From Blastopirellula sp. J2-11 (GTDB lineage Bacteria; Planctomycetota; Planctomycetia; Pirellulales; Pirellulaceae): 64,000 nt of DNA. Every line of letters begins with the position of its first letter. Positions within the stretch are counted from its first letter, which is position 1. A model generated the notes under the pieces. It ran no database searches. It was not told where the DNA came from and saw only the letters and a program-made list of their open reading frames with translations. The DNA lies in assembly GCF_024584705.1 (NCBI RefSeq), contig NZ_CP097384.1, positions 3,782,001 to 3,846,000 of the forward strand. Reading direction: 5' to 3'. This document shows positions 16,882-25,126 of this stretch, piece by piece. A program made the position numbers and the translations under genes.

Positions 16882-17850
16882 TTAGGCGTGCGTCTGTCCC
16901 AAGCAGCGGCGGCAAAGTAACTGAATGTTACTCTCGTCGTCTCCCCCCCCCATCGACTTCGGGATGATTCGGACCATCTCCAAATAGTCGCCGGCGCTGC
17001 ACGCGGCGCAGCGACCGTTGTATTTACGCCAGATTCGCGCCCGTAATTCGTGCGGGATCGTCATGGTTTCCAGCGCCTGCGTCGACTGCACGCGCGACTT
17101 GAGGCGCGCCATCTCGCTGACCGCGTACTGGCAAAAGTCGCTCGGCATTTCAAGTTGCTGCAACAGCCAGACCATGGTCTCTTCTTCGTGCGCCGAGATC
17201 TCTCCATCGGCTTTCGCGTCGACGATCACATGCTCGACAAACTCGTGCGTCTGATGCCGGATCGCCTGCAAAAACTCGTGATGCGAGATTCCCAATTTGT
17301 TGGCGGTGCTTAATAGCGTCGCCCATTCTTCGGTCAACAAATGATTGTCGGCGACCGCTTCCAGAAACATGCCGCGGAGAAACTTCTCCCCTTCCGCTTG
17401 AAAAAAGACGCCGGCGAATGTCGCCATCGGCATGCCGATCGTATCGCTGATCTTCTGCAGACGCCGCTCATCGTCAGCGTCAAGCGCGCCGTCCGACATC
17501 GCGCGCCCCAGCGCTGCGGCGAATTGTTGTTTGGCCAGATCCAATTCAATGGCGGCGAACTCCCCTTCCGGCAGATCGAGTCGCTCGGCGATCCAACGTG
17601 CGGTCTGTTGCTCGTCGCGGGTAAACTGTCCATCCTCCCACGCGCGCTCAATCACCTTCCGATAGACGGCTTGCTTCGCCTGATCCAGTAGTTGCGGATC
17701 ATACGAATCGACAGGAAGCGCGGTTGATACCGAGAATGACTCTGGGTTTTGCGCCAAAGAGTTTTCTAGTATTTGGATAAGCGAATCTACACGCGACTCG
17801 ACGTCGTTTTTCGTCGGCTGACAGGCAATCGTTGAATCGGCTGAGGACAC
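16882..17850 (-). CDS. TerB-like repeat protein with degenerate HNH domain
   Basis: 322 residues. Four helical segments with acidic, EF-hand-like turns recall TerB (WEDGQFTRDE near 70, MSDGALDADDE near 122, VADNHLLTEE near 170, AKADGEISAHEE near 218). The C-terminus resembles an HNH nuclease: RARIWRKYNGRCAAC, then MVRIIPKSMGGGDDESN and LLCRRC. The zinc cysteines (CxxC twice) and Asn are present, but the catalytic His of the usual DHIIP is Arg, so cleavage activity is doubtful. The GTG at 17850 has AAGGG six bases upstream. It stands alone, with neither ter operon nor restriction genes beside it. Confidence 0.75.
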   Translation of the reverse strand: MSSADSTIACQPTKNDVESRVDSLIQILENSLAQNPESFSVSTALPVDSYDPQLLDQAKQAVYRKVIERAWEDGQFTRDEQQTARWIAERLDLPEGEFAAIELDLAKQQFAAALGRAMSDGALDADDERRLQKISDTIGMPMATFAGVFFQAEGEKFLRGMFLEAVADNHLLTEEWATLLSTANKLGISHHEFLQAIRHQTHEFVEHVIVDAKADGEISAHEEETMVWLLQQLEMPSDFCQYAVSEMARLKSRVQSTQALETMTIPHELRARIWRKYNGRCAACSAGDYLEMVRIIPKSMGGGDDESNIQLLCRRCLGQTHA

Positions 17851-18158
17851 AGCATTCCCTTTCGGTGAGTTCGTAGGTTCTGCGGCGCAAACCGCTCTAC
17901 CAGAAAACTACGCCGCGCCGCTGCGGTAAGTCGCGTTCTCTCGCTCGAGGCTGGTAATTTCCGACCGTGGTCCACGCGTTCAGATCGTCAAATCGCGCCA
18001 ATCGGCACATTCTTCCCGCGTCACGGCCATTGAATCTGGCGGTATTTCAAACTGTTTCGGCGGAGCGATGTCAATAAGAAGGGTTGACCCGCATCAATTT
18101 CTGGCGTGATAATCGAACCCTTCCCCCATTTGATCCCACCCCCATTTGATCCCATCTG
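17851..18158. other. Divergent gap between TerB/HNH-like and YeiH-like genes
   Basis: About 308 bases with no supported gene. Apart from a 16-bp tandem duplication directly before the YeiH-like start (18123-18154), nothing structured is seen. It must hold both promoters, but no clear boxes stand out. Confidence 0.4.
18123..18154. repeat. Two tandem copies of a 16-bp word before a start codon
   Basis: CCCCCATTTGATCCCA occurs twice without a gap (18123-18138 and 18139-18154), and the ATG of the transporter follows four bases later. The C-rich sequence contains no Shine-Dalgarno, so this leader is unusual. It may be a recent slippage duplication or a regulator-binding pair. Confidence 0.6.
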
Positions 18159-19580
18159 ATGAGCGACACCCCTCCGCCTGCCCCTGCCGAACGTCTTCCC
18201 CTGCTGCAAGAGATGCGCACCGCCGAAGATTGGTGGGCGATCTGGTTAGGCGCGTTGATTTTGGCGGTCATTTTTTTCTCGGTGCAGATGACATCGACTC
18301 CCGGCGAAGCCGGCGCCGAAGCGACTGTCTCGGCGACCAGTTCGCTGAAGTCGTGGATCGTCAAACCAGGGTCATGGACGAACAACCCTCTCACGGCGTT
18401 TAGCAAAGGGGACCAATCGCTGCTGCCATGCATGATCGCCATCGGCGGCGTCTTGCTGGCGATTTTCGCCGCAGCGCAGGGAATCATGGGAAAGCCGGTC
18501 GCCGGGTTCGCCGCGGCGTTTCCAGTCATCTTCCTGTTGGCTCTGCTCGCATATCTGCTTTCCACGCAAACGGTCATCAAGCATTACAATCTCGAGTATG
18601 CGCTGTGGGCGCTGTTGGTCGGACTAATCATCAGCAATACGATCGGCACGCCGGAGTCCTGGAAGCCGGCGATCAAAACCGAGTTCTATATCAAGACCGG
18701 CCTGGTCTTGCTGGGCGCCGAAGTCTTGTTAGCCAAGTTGTTCGCTCTCTCGGTACCCGGCATCGCAGTCGCTTGGCTCGTCACGCCGATCGTGTTGATC
18801 ACGACTTTCATCTTTGGGCAGAAGATACTGCGAATTGCGTCTCCCTCGCTCAATATGGTGATCTCGGCCGATATGTCGGTCTGCGGCGTTTCAGCGGCGA
18901 TCGCGACCGGCGCCGCTTGTCGCGCAAAGAAAGAAGAGCTTTCGCTGGCGATCGGAATGTCGCTAACGTTTACCGTCATCATGATGGTCGTCCAACCGAT
19001 CTTGATCAAAGCGTTTGCGATTGACGATCTGGTCGGAGGAGCTTGGATCGGCGGCACGATTGATGCGACAGGCGCGGTGGTCGCCGCGGGCAACGCGTTG
19101 GGCGAACGAGCCGAAAAAGTGGCCGTCACCGTTAAGATGATCCAGAACGTGTTGATCGGCGTCGTTGCGTTCGGCGTTGCGCTCTACTGGGTCGCGTTTG
19201 TCGAAAAGACCAAAGATGGAGCCCGCCCCAATGCGATGGAAATCTGGTATCGCTTTCCCAAATTTGTGCTCGGCTTCGTGCTGGCGTCGATTGTCTTTTC
19301 GGCGATCGCCTATTTTGTCACCGCCGGCGATCTACAGGTCAAAGCGACGACCGATCTGTCCAAGGCGCTCCGCGGATGGCTCTTTTGCCTGGCGTTTGTC
19401 AGCATCGGGCTCGAGACTAACTTCCGTGAGCTTGCCGTCTACCTGAAAGGGGGCAAGCCGTTAGTCCTGTACCTTTGCGGTCAGACGCTCAACCTACTGC
19501 TGACCTTGATTATGGCCTACGTCATGTTTGGCTGGCTGTTCCGCGACTACATCGAGAAGATGCTCCGTGGCGCAAGCTAA
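18159..19580 (+). CDS. YeiH family (UPF0324) putative sulfate/anion exporter
   Basis: 473 residues with ten or more membrane segments. Signature stretches of the YeiH/UPF0324 family include [48 protein letters not shown] and the C-terminal [14 protein letters not shown]. The family is annotated as putative sulfate exporters; the true substrate is not proven. It is longer than the E. coli protein because of an extra N-terminal helix and loop (residues 30-90). No Shine-Dalgarno precedes the ATG, only a 16-bp tandem repeat. The small membrane protein at 19567 overlaps its 3' end. Confidence 0.85.
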   Translation: MSDTPPPAPAERLPLLQEMRTAEDWWAIWLGALILAVIFFSVQMTSTPGEAGAEATVSATSSLKSWIVKPGSWTNNPLTAFSKGDQSLLPCMIAIGGVLLAIFAAAQGIMGKPVAGFAAAFPVIFLLALLAYLLSTQTVIKHYNLEYALWALLVGLIISNTIGTPESWKPAIKTEFYIKTGLVLLGAEVLLAKLFALSVPGIAVAWLVTPIVLITTFIFGQKILRIASPSLNMVISADMSVCGVSAAIATGAACRAKKEELSLAIGMSLTFTVIMMVVQPILIKAFAIDDLVGGAWIGGTIDATGAVVAAGNALGERAEKVAVTVKMIQNVLIGVVAFGVALYWVAFVEKTKDGARPNAMEIWYRFPKFVLGFVLASIVFSAIAYFVTAGDLQVKATTDLSKALRGWLFCLAFVSIGLETNFRELAVYLKGGKPLVLYLCGQTLNLLLTLIMAYVMFGWLFRDYIEKMLRGAS

Positions 19581-19809
19581 TCTCCCACTCGAAACGACCG
19601 GCGGACCGGCAGATCGCCGCCGCCGCTGGACGCGACTGCTGATCGCCGTCGGCATTGTCGCCGTCGTCTGGCTGGTCATCTTGCCGCAAATCGCCGAAAC
19701 GCCCCCGGTCAAACGGCACATCGAAAAGATGCAGGCCGCCGGAATCGACCCCAGTGCGATGTTCTATAGCGAACTGGAGCCGCATCTCTTTTTGCAGCCG
19801 CAAAAGTAG
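19567..19809 (+). CDS. Small single-pass membrane protein
   Basis: About 80 residues starting at GTG 19567, inside the last codons of the YeiH-like gene (14-base overlap). A basic stretch (DRRRRWTR) precedes one membrane helix ([19 protein letters not shown]), then a short outside segment. No family recognised. The overlap suggests coupled translation and possibly an accessory role for the transporter. The frame is open further upstream, but those codons lie within the transporter and have no better start. Confidence 0.6.
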   Translation: MAQANLPLETTGGPADRRRRWTRLLIAVGIVAVVWLVILPQIAETPPVKRHIEKMQAAGIDPSAMFYSELEPHLFLQPQK

Positions 19810-20437
19810 ATTTCCCCCTGGAATCACCAATTTTTGTCGCTTGACAAAGCGCACGGACTTGGGGTCGATTACAGGCGGAGAATTAGCCATCCATTCCCGT
19901 TTGCGCGTAGGCCGAATCGGTTAACGAGCCTGGAGATTTTATGCGCTGCTTTCGTTCCGAATCCCAAGATCATGTCATGATTGGGCGGCCCCCCCGCACG
20001 AGACCTCGGAGAGAGGGATTGATGGGGCAGACATTCATCGCCGATTCGACTTCCCATCCGCAGACTCGCCCAGCAAAACCAAAGCGGTCCGGTCCAGTCC
20101 AACCTTTCAAACGAGAAAACAGGGCAGTCCGGTCCAGTCCAACCTTTCGAACGAGAAAACAGGGCGATCCGGTCCAGTCCAACCTTTCGAACGAGAAAAC
20201 GCGGCGGTGCGGTCCCACCGACCATGAACGACTAATTTCTATGCAGGAATGTCTAAAGAAGAACGGAGATCGATGCTGCTCGGTTCTTTCATTCGTCCTT
20301 CGACATAAGACATTTCTCAAGTCCGTTTCCGCTGTGAGGACGACAACGGACGCTGTAGCCTGACGTCAATCGACGATTCGCAAGTTGGCCGGTAGAATAC
20401 AGTTTTGCCCACCCACGTTGATCCTGCGCACAGATCT
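19810..20437. other. Repeat-containing gap before the LarA-like gene
   Basis: About 630 bases without a supported gene. Long open frames on both strands (19941-20363 and 19869-20225) are produced by the 40-bp tandem repeat and encode repetitive non-globular sequence; they are rejected. The word AATGTCTAA near 20249, with ACATAAGACATTT near 20304, is related to the inverted repeat at 10196-10300. The promoter of the LarA-like gene is not evident. Confidence 0.55.
20091..20210. repeat. Three tandem copies of a 40-bp unit
   Basis: Units start at 20091, 20131 and 20171, each beginning GGTCCAGTCCAACCTTTC and containing AACGAGAAAAC. Units one and two differ at three or so positions, and unit three diverges only in its last ten bases (GCGGCGGTGC). 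The next ten bases start as a fourth copy (GGTCCCACCG). There are no unique spacers between the units and no cas genes, so it is a direct tandem repeat and not a CRISPR. Confidence 0.85.
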
Positions 20438-21709
20438 ATGCAATTCCCGAAACTCTTCCGTCTGCGTCAAACCTTCCCGCGCCCTCTGGTGACCGATGTC
20501 ATCGGCGAAGTCGATCGCCAACTCACCATGTTGGAGTTGAGCGAGAAGGTAAAACCAGGCGAAACGGTCGCGATCACTGCGGGCAGCCGCGGCATCGCCA
20601 ACATCAAAGAGATCATTAAAGCGATCGTCGACCATCTGAAGCAGATCGGCGCCAAGCCGTTTATTGTGCCGGCGATGGGGAGCCACGGCGGCGGAACCGC
20701 CGAAGGCCAGATCGGCGTCCTCGCTTCGTACGGAATCACGCCGGAGTACTGCGGATGCGAAATTCGCGCCAGCATGGAGACGATCGTCGTCTGCCAGGCG
20801 AAGGAAGGCTTTCCGGTTCACTTTGACAAGCATGCTTCGCAGGCCGATCACGTCGTCGTTTGCGGTCGGGTGAAAGCGCATACCGATTTCACCGGCGAAA
20901 TCCAAAGCGGTTTGATGAAGATGATGCTGATCGGGCTTGGCAAGCATAACGGCGCCAAGGTCTATCACAAAGCGATCATGGACAACAGCTTTACGCAGAT
21001 TGTGCAAAGCGTCGCCCGCGAAGTGCTGAGCCAATGCAATATCTTGTGCGGACTAGCCATCATTGAAAATGGCTACGACGAAACAGGGCACATCATCGGC
21101 GTGCCAGCCAACGAAATCGAACAGCGCGAGCCGGAACTGCTTCGACTGGCCAACAGCTTGTTGCCGAAACTGCCGTTTGAAGAAGCCGACGTGTTGATTG
21201 TCGATGAGATCGGCAAAAACATCAGCGGCGCCGGCATGGACACCAATATCGTCGGCCGCAAGTTCAATGACCATGCCGCAACCGGCGACGAAACTCCCCG
21301 CGTCAAACGGATTGTCTTGCGCGGCCTGACCGAAGAAACGCACGGCAACGCGTCGGGGATCGGCATGTGCGAGTTCTGTCTAACGCGAATGGTCGAGCAA
21401 ATGGATCGCAACATCACGAACATTAACAGCATCACGTCAGGGCACGTGACGGCGGCGATGATTCCGATCCACTACGACACCGACCGCGAGATCTTGGAAA
21501 ACGCGTTGCAAACCATCGGTCTACGTCCCCCGCACGAAGCTCGCATCATGTGGATCCCCCACACGCTGGCGATCGACGAGGTCGTCTGCAGCGAGGCGTA
21601 TCTGGCCGAAGTAAAATCCCGCAGCGAACTTGAAGCGTTGTTTCAGCCGCTCGAAATGCCCCTGGATAGCGCCGGAATGCTCCCTTCGGTCACCAAGTGG
21701 CTACCGTAA
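20438..21709 (+). CDS. LarA-like (DUF2088) lactate-racemase-domain protein
   Basis: 423 residues. The N-terminal half matches the LarA/DUF2088 fold, with VKPGETVAITAGSRGIANI, AMGSHGGGTAEGQ and CGRVKAHTDFTGEIQSG. LarA itself racemises lactate with a nickel-pincer cofactor, but many relatives have other or unknown substrates, and no larB/C/E genes are seen here. The ATG at 20438 is preferred to a TTG at 20405. The lutABC operon is only 6 kb away, so a lactate link is possible but unproven. Confidence 0.75.
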   Translation: MQFPKLFRLRQTFPRPLVTDVIGEVDRQLTMLELSEKVKPGETVAITAGSRGIANIKEIIKAIVDHLKQIGAKPFIVPAMGSHGGGTAEGQIGVLASYGITPEYCGCEIRASMETIVVCQAKEGFPVHFDKHASQADHVVVCGRVKAHTDFTGEIQSGLMKMMLIGLGKHNGAKVYHKAIMDNSFTQIVQSVAREVLSQCNILCGLAIIENGYDETGHIIGVPANEIEQREPELLRLANSLLPKLPFEEADVLIVDEIGKNISGAGMDTNIVGRKFNDHAATGDETPRVKRIVLRGLTEETHGNASGIGMCEFCLTRMVEQMDRNITNINSITSGHVTAAMIPIHYDTDREILENALQTIGLRPPHEARIMWIPHTLAIDEVVCSEAYLAEVKSRSELEALFQPLEMPLDSAGMLPSVTKWLP

Positions 21710-21999
21710 CGGTCGGTTTCCTCGACAAACTGCGGCGTTCGACTTTCCCCCAAAACGCTGCAGCGACCAATTACGGTTGTACAAATCCCACACGCGGATC
21801 GCTTTTTATGCAAAGCGATGAACTTCACGTTGTTAATTTGGCACGTAGGGGATATCAATGACTATTAGACGCCGAAAGTTCAAGACTTAACCAACTAGAA
21901 CGAAACCGCGGCGTTACAATAGTGCCGGCCCCCCCCAAGCGATGCACCGACGGGCACGCTGCCCGGTCGCTTCCACCACATACCGCTAAAGGAAATTGC

Positions 22000-23127
22000 A
22001 TGAAATTCTCGCACCTCACTTTGGCCGCTTTGCTGCTGGCCGCTTTGCCGTGCGTCTCGCTGCTTTACGCGGCCGAAGACGCGACGGCCGATGAAACCAA
22101 AGCAGCAACGGACCCGCTGGATCAACTGAAGGCCGACCCGAATAACGTCGAGGCGCTGAACGCCTATTTGCAGAAGAACCTGGGCCTGATCATGCGGGAA
22201 GCCGGCGAAGACGCCGACGGCGCGATCAAGCAGCTCGCCGAGATGAAAAAAACGCTTTCGCAGCTAAAACCAACCGAAGAAAAAGCGGTTAACTTCTTTG
22301 CTCAGGTCGATAACATCCTGGACTCGTTCACCAACCGTATCGAATTGCAGGCGATGTCGCTGGCCGATCTTCGCGCTAAAATCGCCGCCGCGCCAGAAGA
22401 TGCGGAACTTGTCGGCAAGTACGGTATGAAAGTGATGATGGAACTCGCCGGCAAGCTCAGCGATGACTGGAAAGCAGCCGACAAACGCTTGACGGAAGAA
22501 ACCGCCTATCTTGATTCGCTTGCCGAAGGGACCGAAGTTCCCGCCGTCAAAACGGCCGTCACCAGCGCCAAACTTACCTTGTCGCGTTTGACGGCTGCGA
22601 TCGAACGTCAAAAGCGTCTGGAAGAACTCGTCGGCAAGCCGGCGATGCCTCTTTCCGCCGAAGCCTGGGTGAACGGCGCTCCGCTGACCGACGCCGAACT
22701 GAAGGGCAAAGTCGTGATGCTCGACTTCTTCGCCATTTGGTGCGGCCCTTGCATTGCGACCTTCCCACACCTGCGTGAGCTGGAAAAAGAATACGGCGAT
22801 AAAGGCCTAGAGATCATCGGCGTGACCGGCTATTACAACTATGGGTGGAACGAAGAGCGGATGGCTCCAGCGCCATCGCAAGACGCGGAAGTTTCGCACG
22901 AAGATGAGCAGGTGATGCTGCAAAAATTCGCCGCTTCGCACGAGCTGAAGCATGTCTTCGCGATCGATCCCGAAGGCAAAATGTCGAAGTACTATGGCGT
23001 CAGCGGAATTCCGCACATGGTCTTAATCGACAAAGAGGGAAAAGTCGCCATGGTCAAAGTTGGTTCGGGCGAGGCCAACGCCAAAGCCATTGAAGCGAAG
23101 GTGAAAGAGTTGCTCGGCGAAAGCTAA
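22000..23127 (+). CDS. Secreted thioredoxin-like protein (TlpA/AhpC-TSA type) with helical N-terminus
   Basis: 375 residues. Signal peptide (LTLAALLLAALPCVSLLYA), an Ala/Glu/Lys-rich helical region (residues 30-200), then a thioredoxin domain with active site WCGPC (Trp247 to Cys251) and the cis-Pro loop GVSGIPHMVLID. It is probably a periplasmic thiol reductase of the TlpA/ResA class. AAAGGA is seven bases before the ATG at 22000, which excludes the upstream part of the frame. A strong terminator follows. The role of the helical region is unknown. Confidence 0.88.
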   Translation: MKFSHLTLAALLLAALPCVSLLYAAEDATADETKAATDPLDQLKADPNNVEALNAYLQKNLGLIMREAGEDADGAIKQLAEMKKTLSQLKPTEEKAVNFFAQVDNILDSFTNRIELQAMSLADLRAKIAAAPEDAELVGKYGMKVMMELAGKLSDDWKAADKRLTEETAYLDSLAEGTEVPAVKTAVTSAKLTLSRLTAAIERQKRLEELVGKPAMPLSAEAWVNGAPLTDAELKGKVVMLDFFAIWCGPCIATFPHLRELEKEYGDKGLEIIGVTGYYNYGWNEERMAPAPSQDAEVSHEDEQVMLQKFAASHELKHVFAIDPEGKMSKYYGVSGIPHMVLIDKEGKVAMVKVGSGEANAKAIEAKVKELLGES

Positions 23128-23155
23128 GCCAACCGCACTTCTCGATCAAACGCCA

Positions 23156-23189
23156 AGAGCGGCGCTGGAATTATTTCCAGCGCCGCTCT
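23156..23189. terminator. Bidirectional terminator between thioredoxin-like gene and bestrophin
   Basis: A perfect 15-bp stem (AGAGCGGCGCTGGAA and complement) with a TTAT loop, followed by CTTTCG. It lies 28 bases past the thioredoxin stop and 17 bases past the end of the minus-strand bestrophin gene, so both transcripts could end here. Confidence 0.85.
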
Positions 23190-23206
23190 CTTTCGAGATC
23201 GCCCCG

Positions 23207-24184
23207 TTAGCTGCTGAGCGTTGAATTGACCGCGAAGGTTCGAATGGTGTTCGGTTTGCGGATCTCATTGATTTCGATTTCCATATCCCGTTCTTCAAAG
23301 GGAACCATTTTCGGCAGATCCTCCAACGAGGCGAACAAATTGTTTCGGATCATGGTTGAAATGTCGCCAAGCGGTAGATGATTCAAACGGCGATGAGAAA
23401 ACGGATCTTGCAACTCGACCCCAATTTGATCGAGCGACAGCAGCGGGTAAGCGACTAGCAGCGTCATCAACGGAGTAAAGGCGCCGACATAATCGACCAA
23501 GGCCAGCGGCAAAAACGTCAAATAGAGAAATAAGAACCGTCGGATCTTGATAGAGAAGGCCAGCGCTAATGGTGTCGCCAAAATACGCTCACACATGCCG
23601 ATATGATCAATCAGGCGAGCACGTTCTTCTTCGGCTTTGAGAAAATAGAACCGGTCTAGCTGACTATCCTCCACGGCTTGCTTCAGTAGTTCAGCAATGC
23701 GTCGGACGACGTACATCGGCATATGATTGCAGTTGGCCAAGCGTTCTGCTTCGACTCTCCCGACGATTTTCACGAGATCTTTGATCTCATCAAAGCTGAA
23801 TTGCTTGCGTAAACTATGCCGACAAACGGCGGAAAAAGCGGCGACCCAACGCAAATACGATTCGCGCCACTGAGGATCCTGCGGACCGTAGATGACGCCA
23901 ATTTGCCCAAGATTACGAGATTGATTGACAATCCCTCCCCAGACTTTGCGTGCTTCGTACCAGCGGTCGTACCCAGCGTTGGTTCGCAAAACTAACAGCA
24001 GCGCCAGAACGGCGCCGATGTATTCGTAGTGTGAGTTCGCCAAAATGTGGGTCATTCCCAAGTAGGTCATAACCGCCGTGACCACGGCGGCGAACAAGGT
24101 GAAACCCAATAGGCGGCCGATAATCAGCGGAGTCGCTGACCCTCGCAACGTAAAAACTTCGCGCCAAAATTCAAAGCGTGGCAT
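23207..24184 (-). CDS. Bestrophin family anion channel
   Basis: 325 residues of the bestrophin/UPF0187 family, which form pentameric anion channels; eukaryotic members conduct chloride and bicarbonate. Seen: four membrane segments, the early SATPLIIGRLLGFTLFAAV, then LVLRTNAGYDRWYEARKVWG, the family's most conserved stretch, and a C-terminal LQDPFSHRRLNHLPL. It is the last gene of a minus-strand set with carbonic anhydrase, SulP and USP, 55 bases after the USP gene. The context favours bicarbonate as a substrate. Bacterial homologues include cation-selective ones, so selectivity is open. Confidence 0.9.
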   Translation of the reverse strand: MPRFEFWREVFTLRGSATPLIIGRLLGFTLFAAVVTAVMTYLGMTHILANSHYEYIGAVLALLLVLRTNAGYDRWYEARKVWGGIVNQSRNLGQIGVIYGPQDPQWRESYLRWVAAFSAVCRHSLRKQFSFDEIKDLVKIVGRVEAERLANCNHMPMYVVRRIAELLKQAVEDSQLDRFYFLKAEEERARLIDHIGMCERILATPLALAFSIKIRRFLFLYLTFLPLALVDYVGAFTPLMTLLVAYPLLSLDQIGVELQDPFSHRRLNHLPLGDISTMIRNNLFASLEDLPKMVPFEERDMEIEINEIRKPNTIRTFAVNSTLSS

Positions 24185-24239
24185 AGCGAAAAATGCTCCT
24201 CAATCAAGTTTGTTTCTATTGTTGTGATCTCGACATCCC

Positions 24240-25058
24240 CTAGGCGTACGCGTAGATCGTCAATTCCGTATGCTGCAAGATGTCGCTGCCGAGCTGGCCA
24301 AATGGCGAGCCCCACCAACTGCTCGTCCTGGCGACTCCTAGCACCAGTAAATCGGCCTCCCATTTCTGGGCGTATTTCGCCGCAGTTTTCACCGGCGAAC
24401 CGGGCAAACAGCCAACTTCTAACGATTCCATTCGCGATCGGCAGTATTGCAACATCGCGCGATAGGCGCCGCTTTGCGGGCTAGCCGCTTCGCCGACACA
24501 TAGCAACCGATACTGGCTGCCCAGATAGGCGGCATGTTGCGACAAGAATGAACGAATCGAACGGCTTGATGCGTTGGATCCGTCGTAAATCAACAACACG
24601 CGCTCGAGCTGCCTTGGCTTCTGCCGCAGCACAAGCAGCGGGTGCGCACCGCGCTGCGCCAACTCCATCAACTCATGGGCAGATAGCCCCACATCATGAC
24701 GATGCGGGTTTCCACCGTAAGAAACAATCGTCAAATCATTGTATTTCGCTTCATCAGCGAGCAATTCGATCGGATCGCCACGAACGTCCAACACATCACA
24801 GTGGACTCGACTTCTTCGACAAACGCTGAGAAACTCCTCACGCGATTGCATCTGGCGACGATGCGCCAGAGTCATTCGAGTCGCTTCGACCCCAGCATAG
24901 GCCGCTGACTCGATCGCCGCCTTCTCAAAAAACGTACGCGTATCCAAGATCGAGACGCCGCGAATCCTCGCCTGGGCGACGCTCGCTAATTTCACCGCCG
25001 TTTCAACCACAGATTTCGTGCGACTTGAATTACAAAGATGTACTAACAGATTCTTCAT
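24240..25058 (-). CDS. Universal stress protein, tandem-domain
   Basis: 272 residues with two USP-like halves. The first half begins MKNLLVHLCNSS and has the loop LTIVSYGGNPHRHDVGLSAH; the second begins VLLIYDGSNAS and ends with DLLVLGVARTSSWWGSPFGQ, close to the ATP-binding pattern G-2x-G-9x-G(S/T) but degenerate. The ATG at 25058 is chosen because the preceding 15 codons are not conserved-looking. It lies between sulP and the bestrophin gene, 68 and 55 bases away, and may act as a nucleotide- or stress-responsive regulator of those transporters. That role is inferred from position only. Confidence 0.85.
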   Translation of the reverse strand: MKNLLVHLCNSSRTKSVVETAVKLASVAQARIRGVSILDTRTFFEKAAIESAAYAGVEATRMTLAHRRQMQSREEFLSVCRRSRVHCDVLDVRGDPIELLADEAKYNDLTIVSYGGNPHRHDVGLSAHELMELAQRGAHPLLVLRQKPRQLERVLLIYDGSNASSRSIRSFLSQHAAYLGSQYRLLCVGEAASPQSGAYRAMLQYCRSRMESLEVGCLPGSPVKTAAKYAQKWEADLLVLGVARTSSWWGSPFGQLGSDILQHTELTIYAYA

Positions 25059-25126
25059 CACAGAAACGCCTCTATTTCGAATCAAGAATATATTTGCAGA
25101 CAATCGGTCAAAAATTGAATCAACGC

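Noticed and set aside
15347-16915. Long open frame antisense to the YTV-type gene (522 codons, His/Arg/Asn-rich)
   Set aside because: It is the complement of the repeated, Cys/Thr/Val-rich plus-strand gene, which has signal peptide, ribosome binding site and terminator. The antisense frame has no signal or motif and only mirrors the repeats.
16882-17850. Restriction endonuclease or tellurite-resistance gene
   Set aside because: The HNH motif lacks its catalytic His, no methylase or ter genes are adjacent, and the TerB similarity is limited to acidic helical turns.
20091-20210. Possible CRISPR array
   Set aside because: The three 40-bp units are contiguous with no unique spacers and no cas genes lie nearby.
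19869-20363. Repeat proteins on both strands in the gap before the LarA-like gene
   Set aside because: Both frames are generated by the 40-bp tandem repeat (repeating FERLDWTG or PVQPFKREN); neither has a ribosome binding site.
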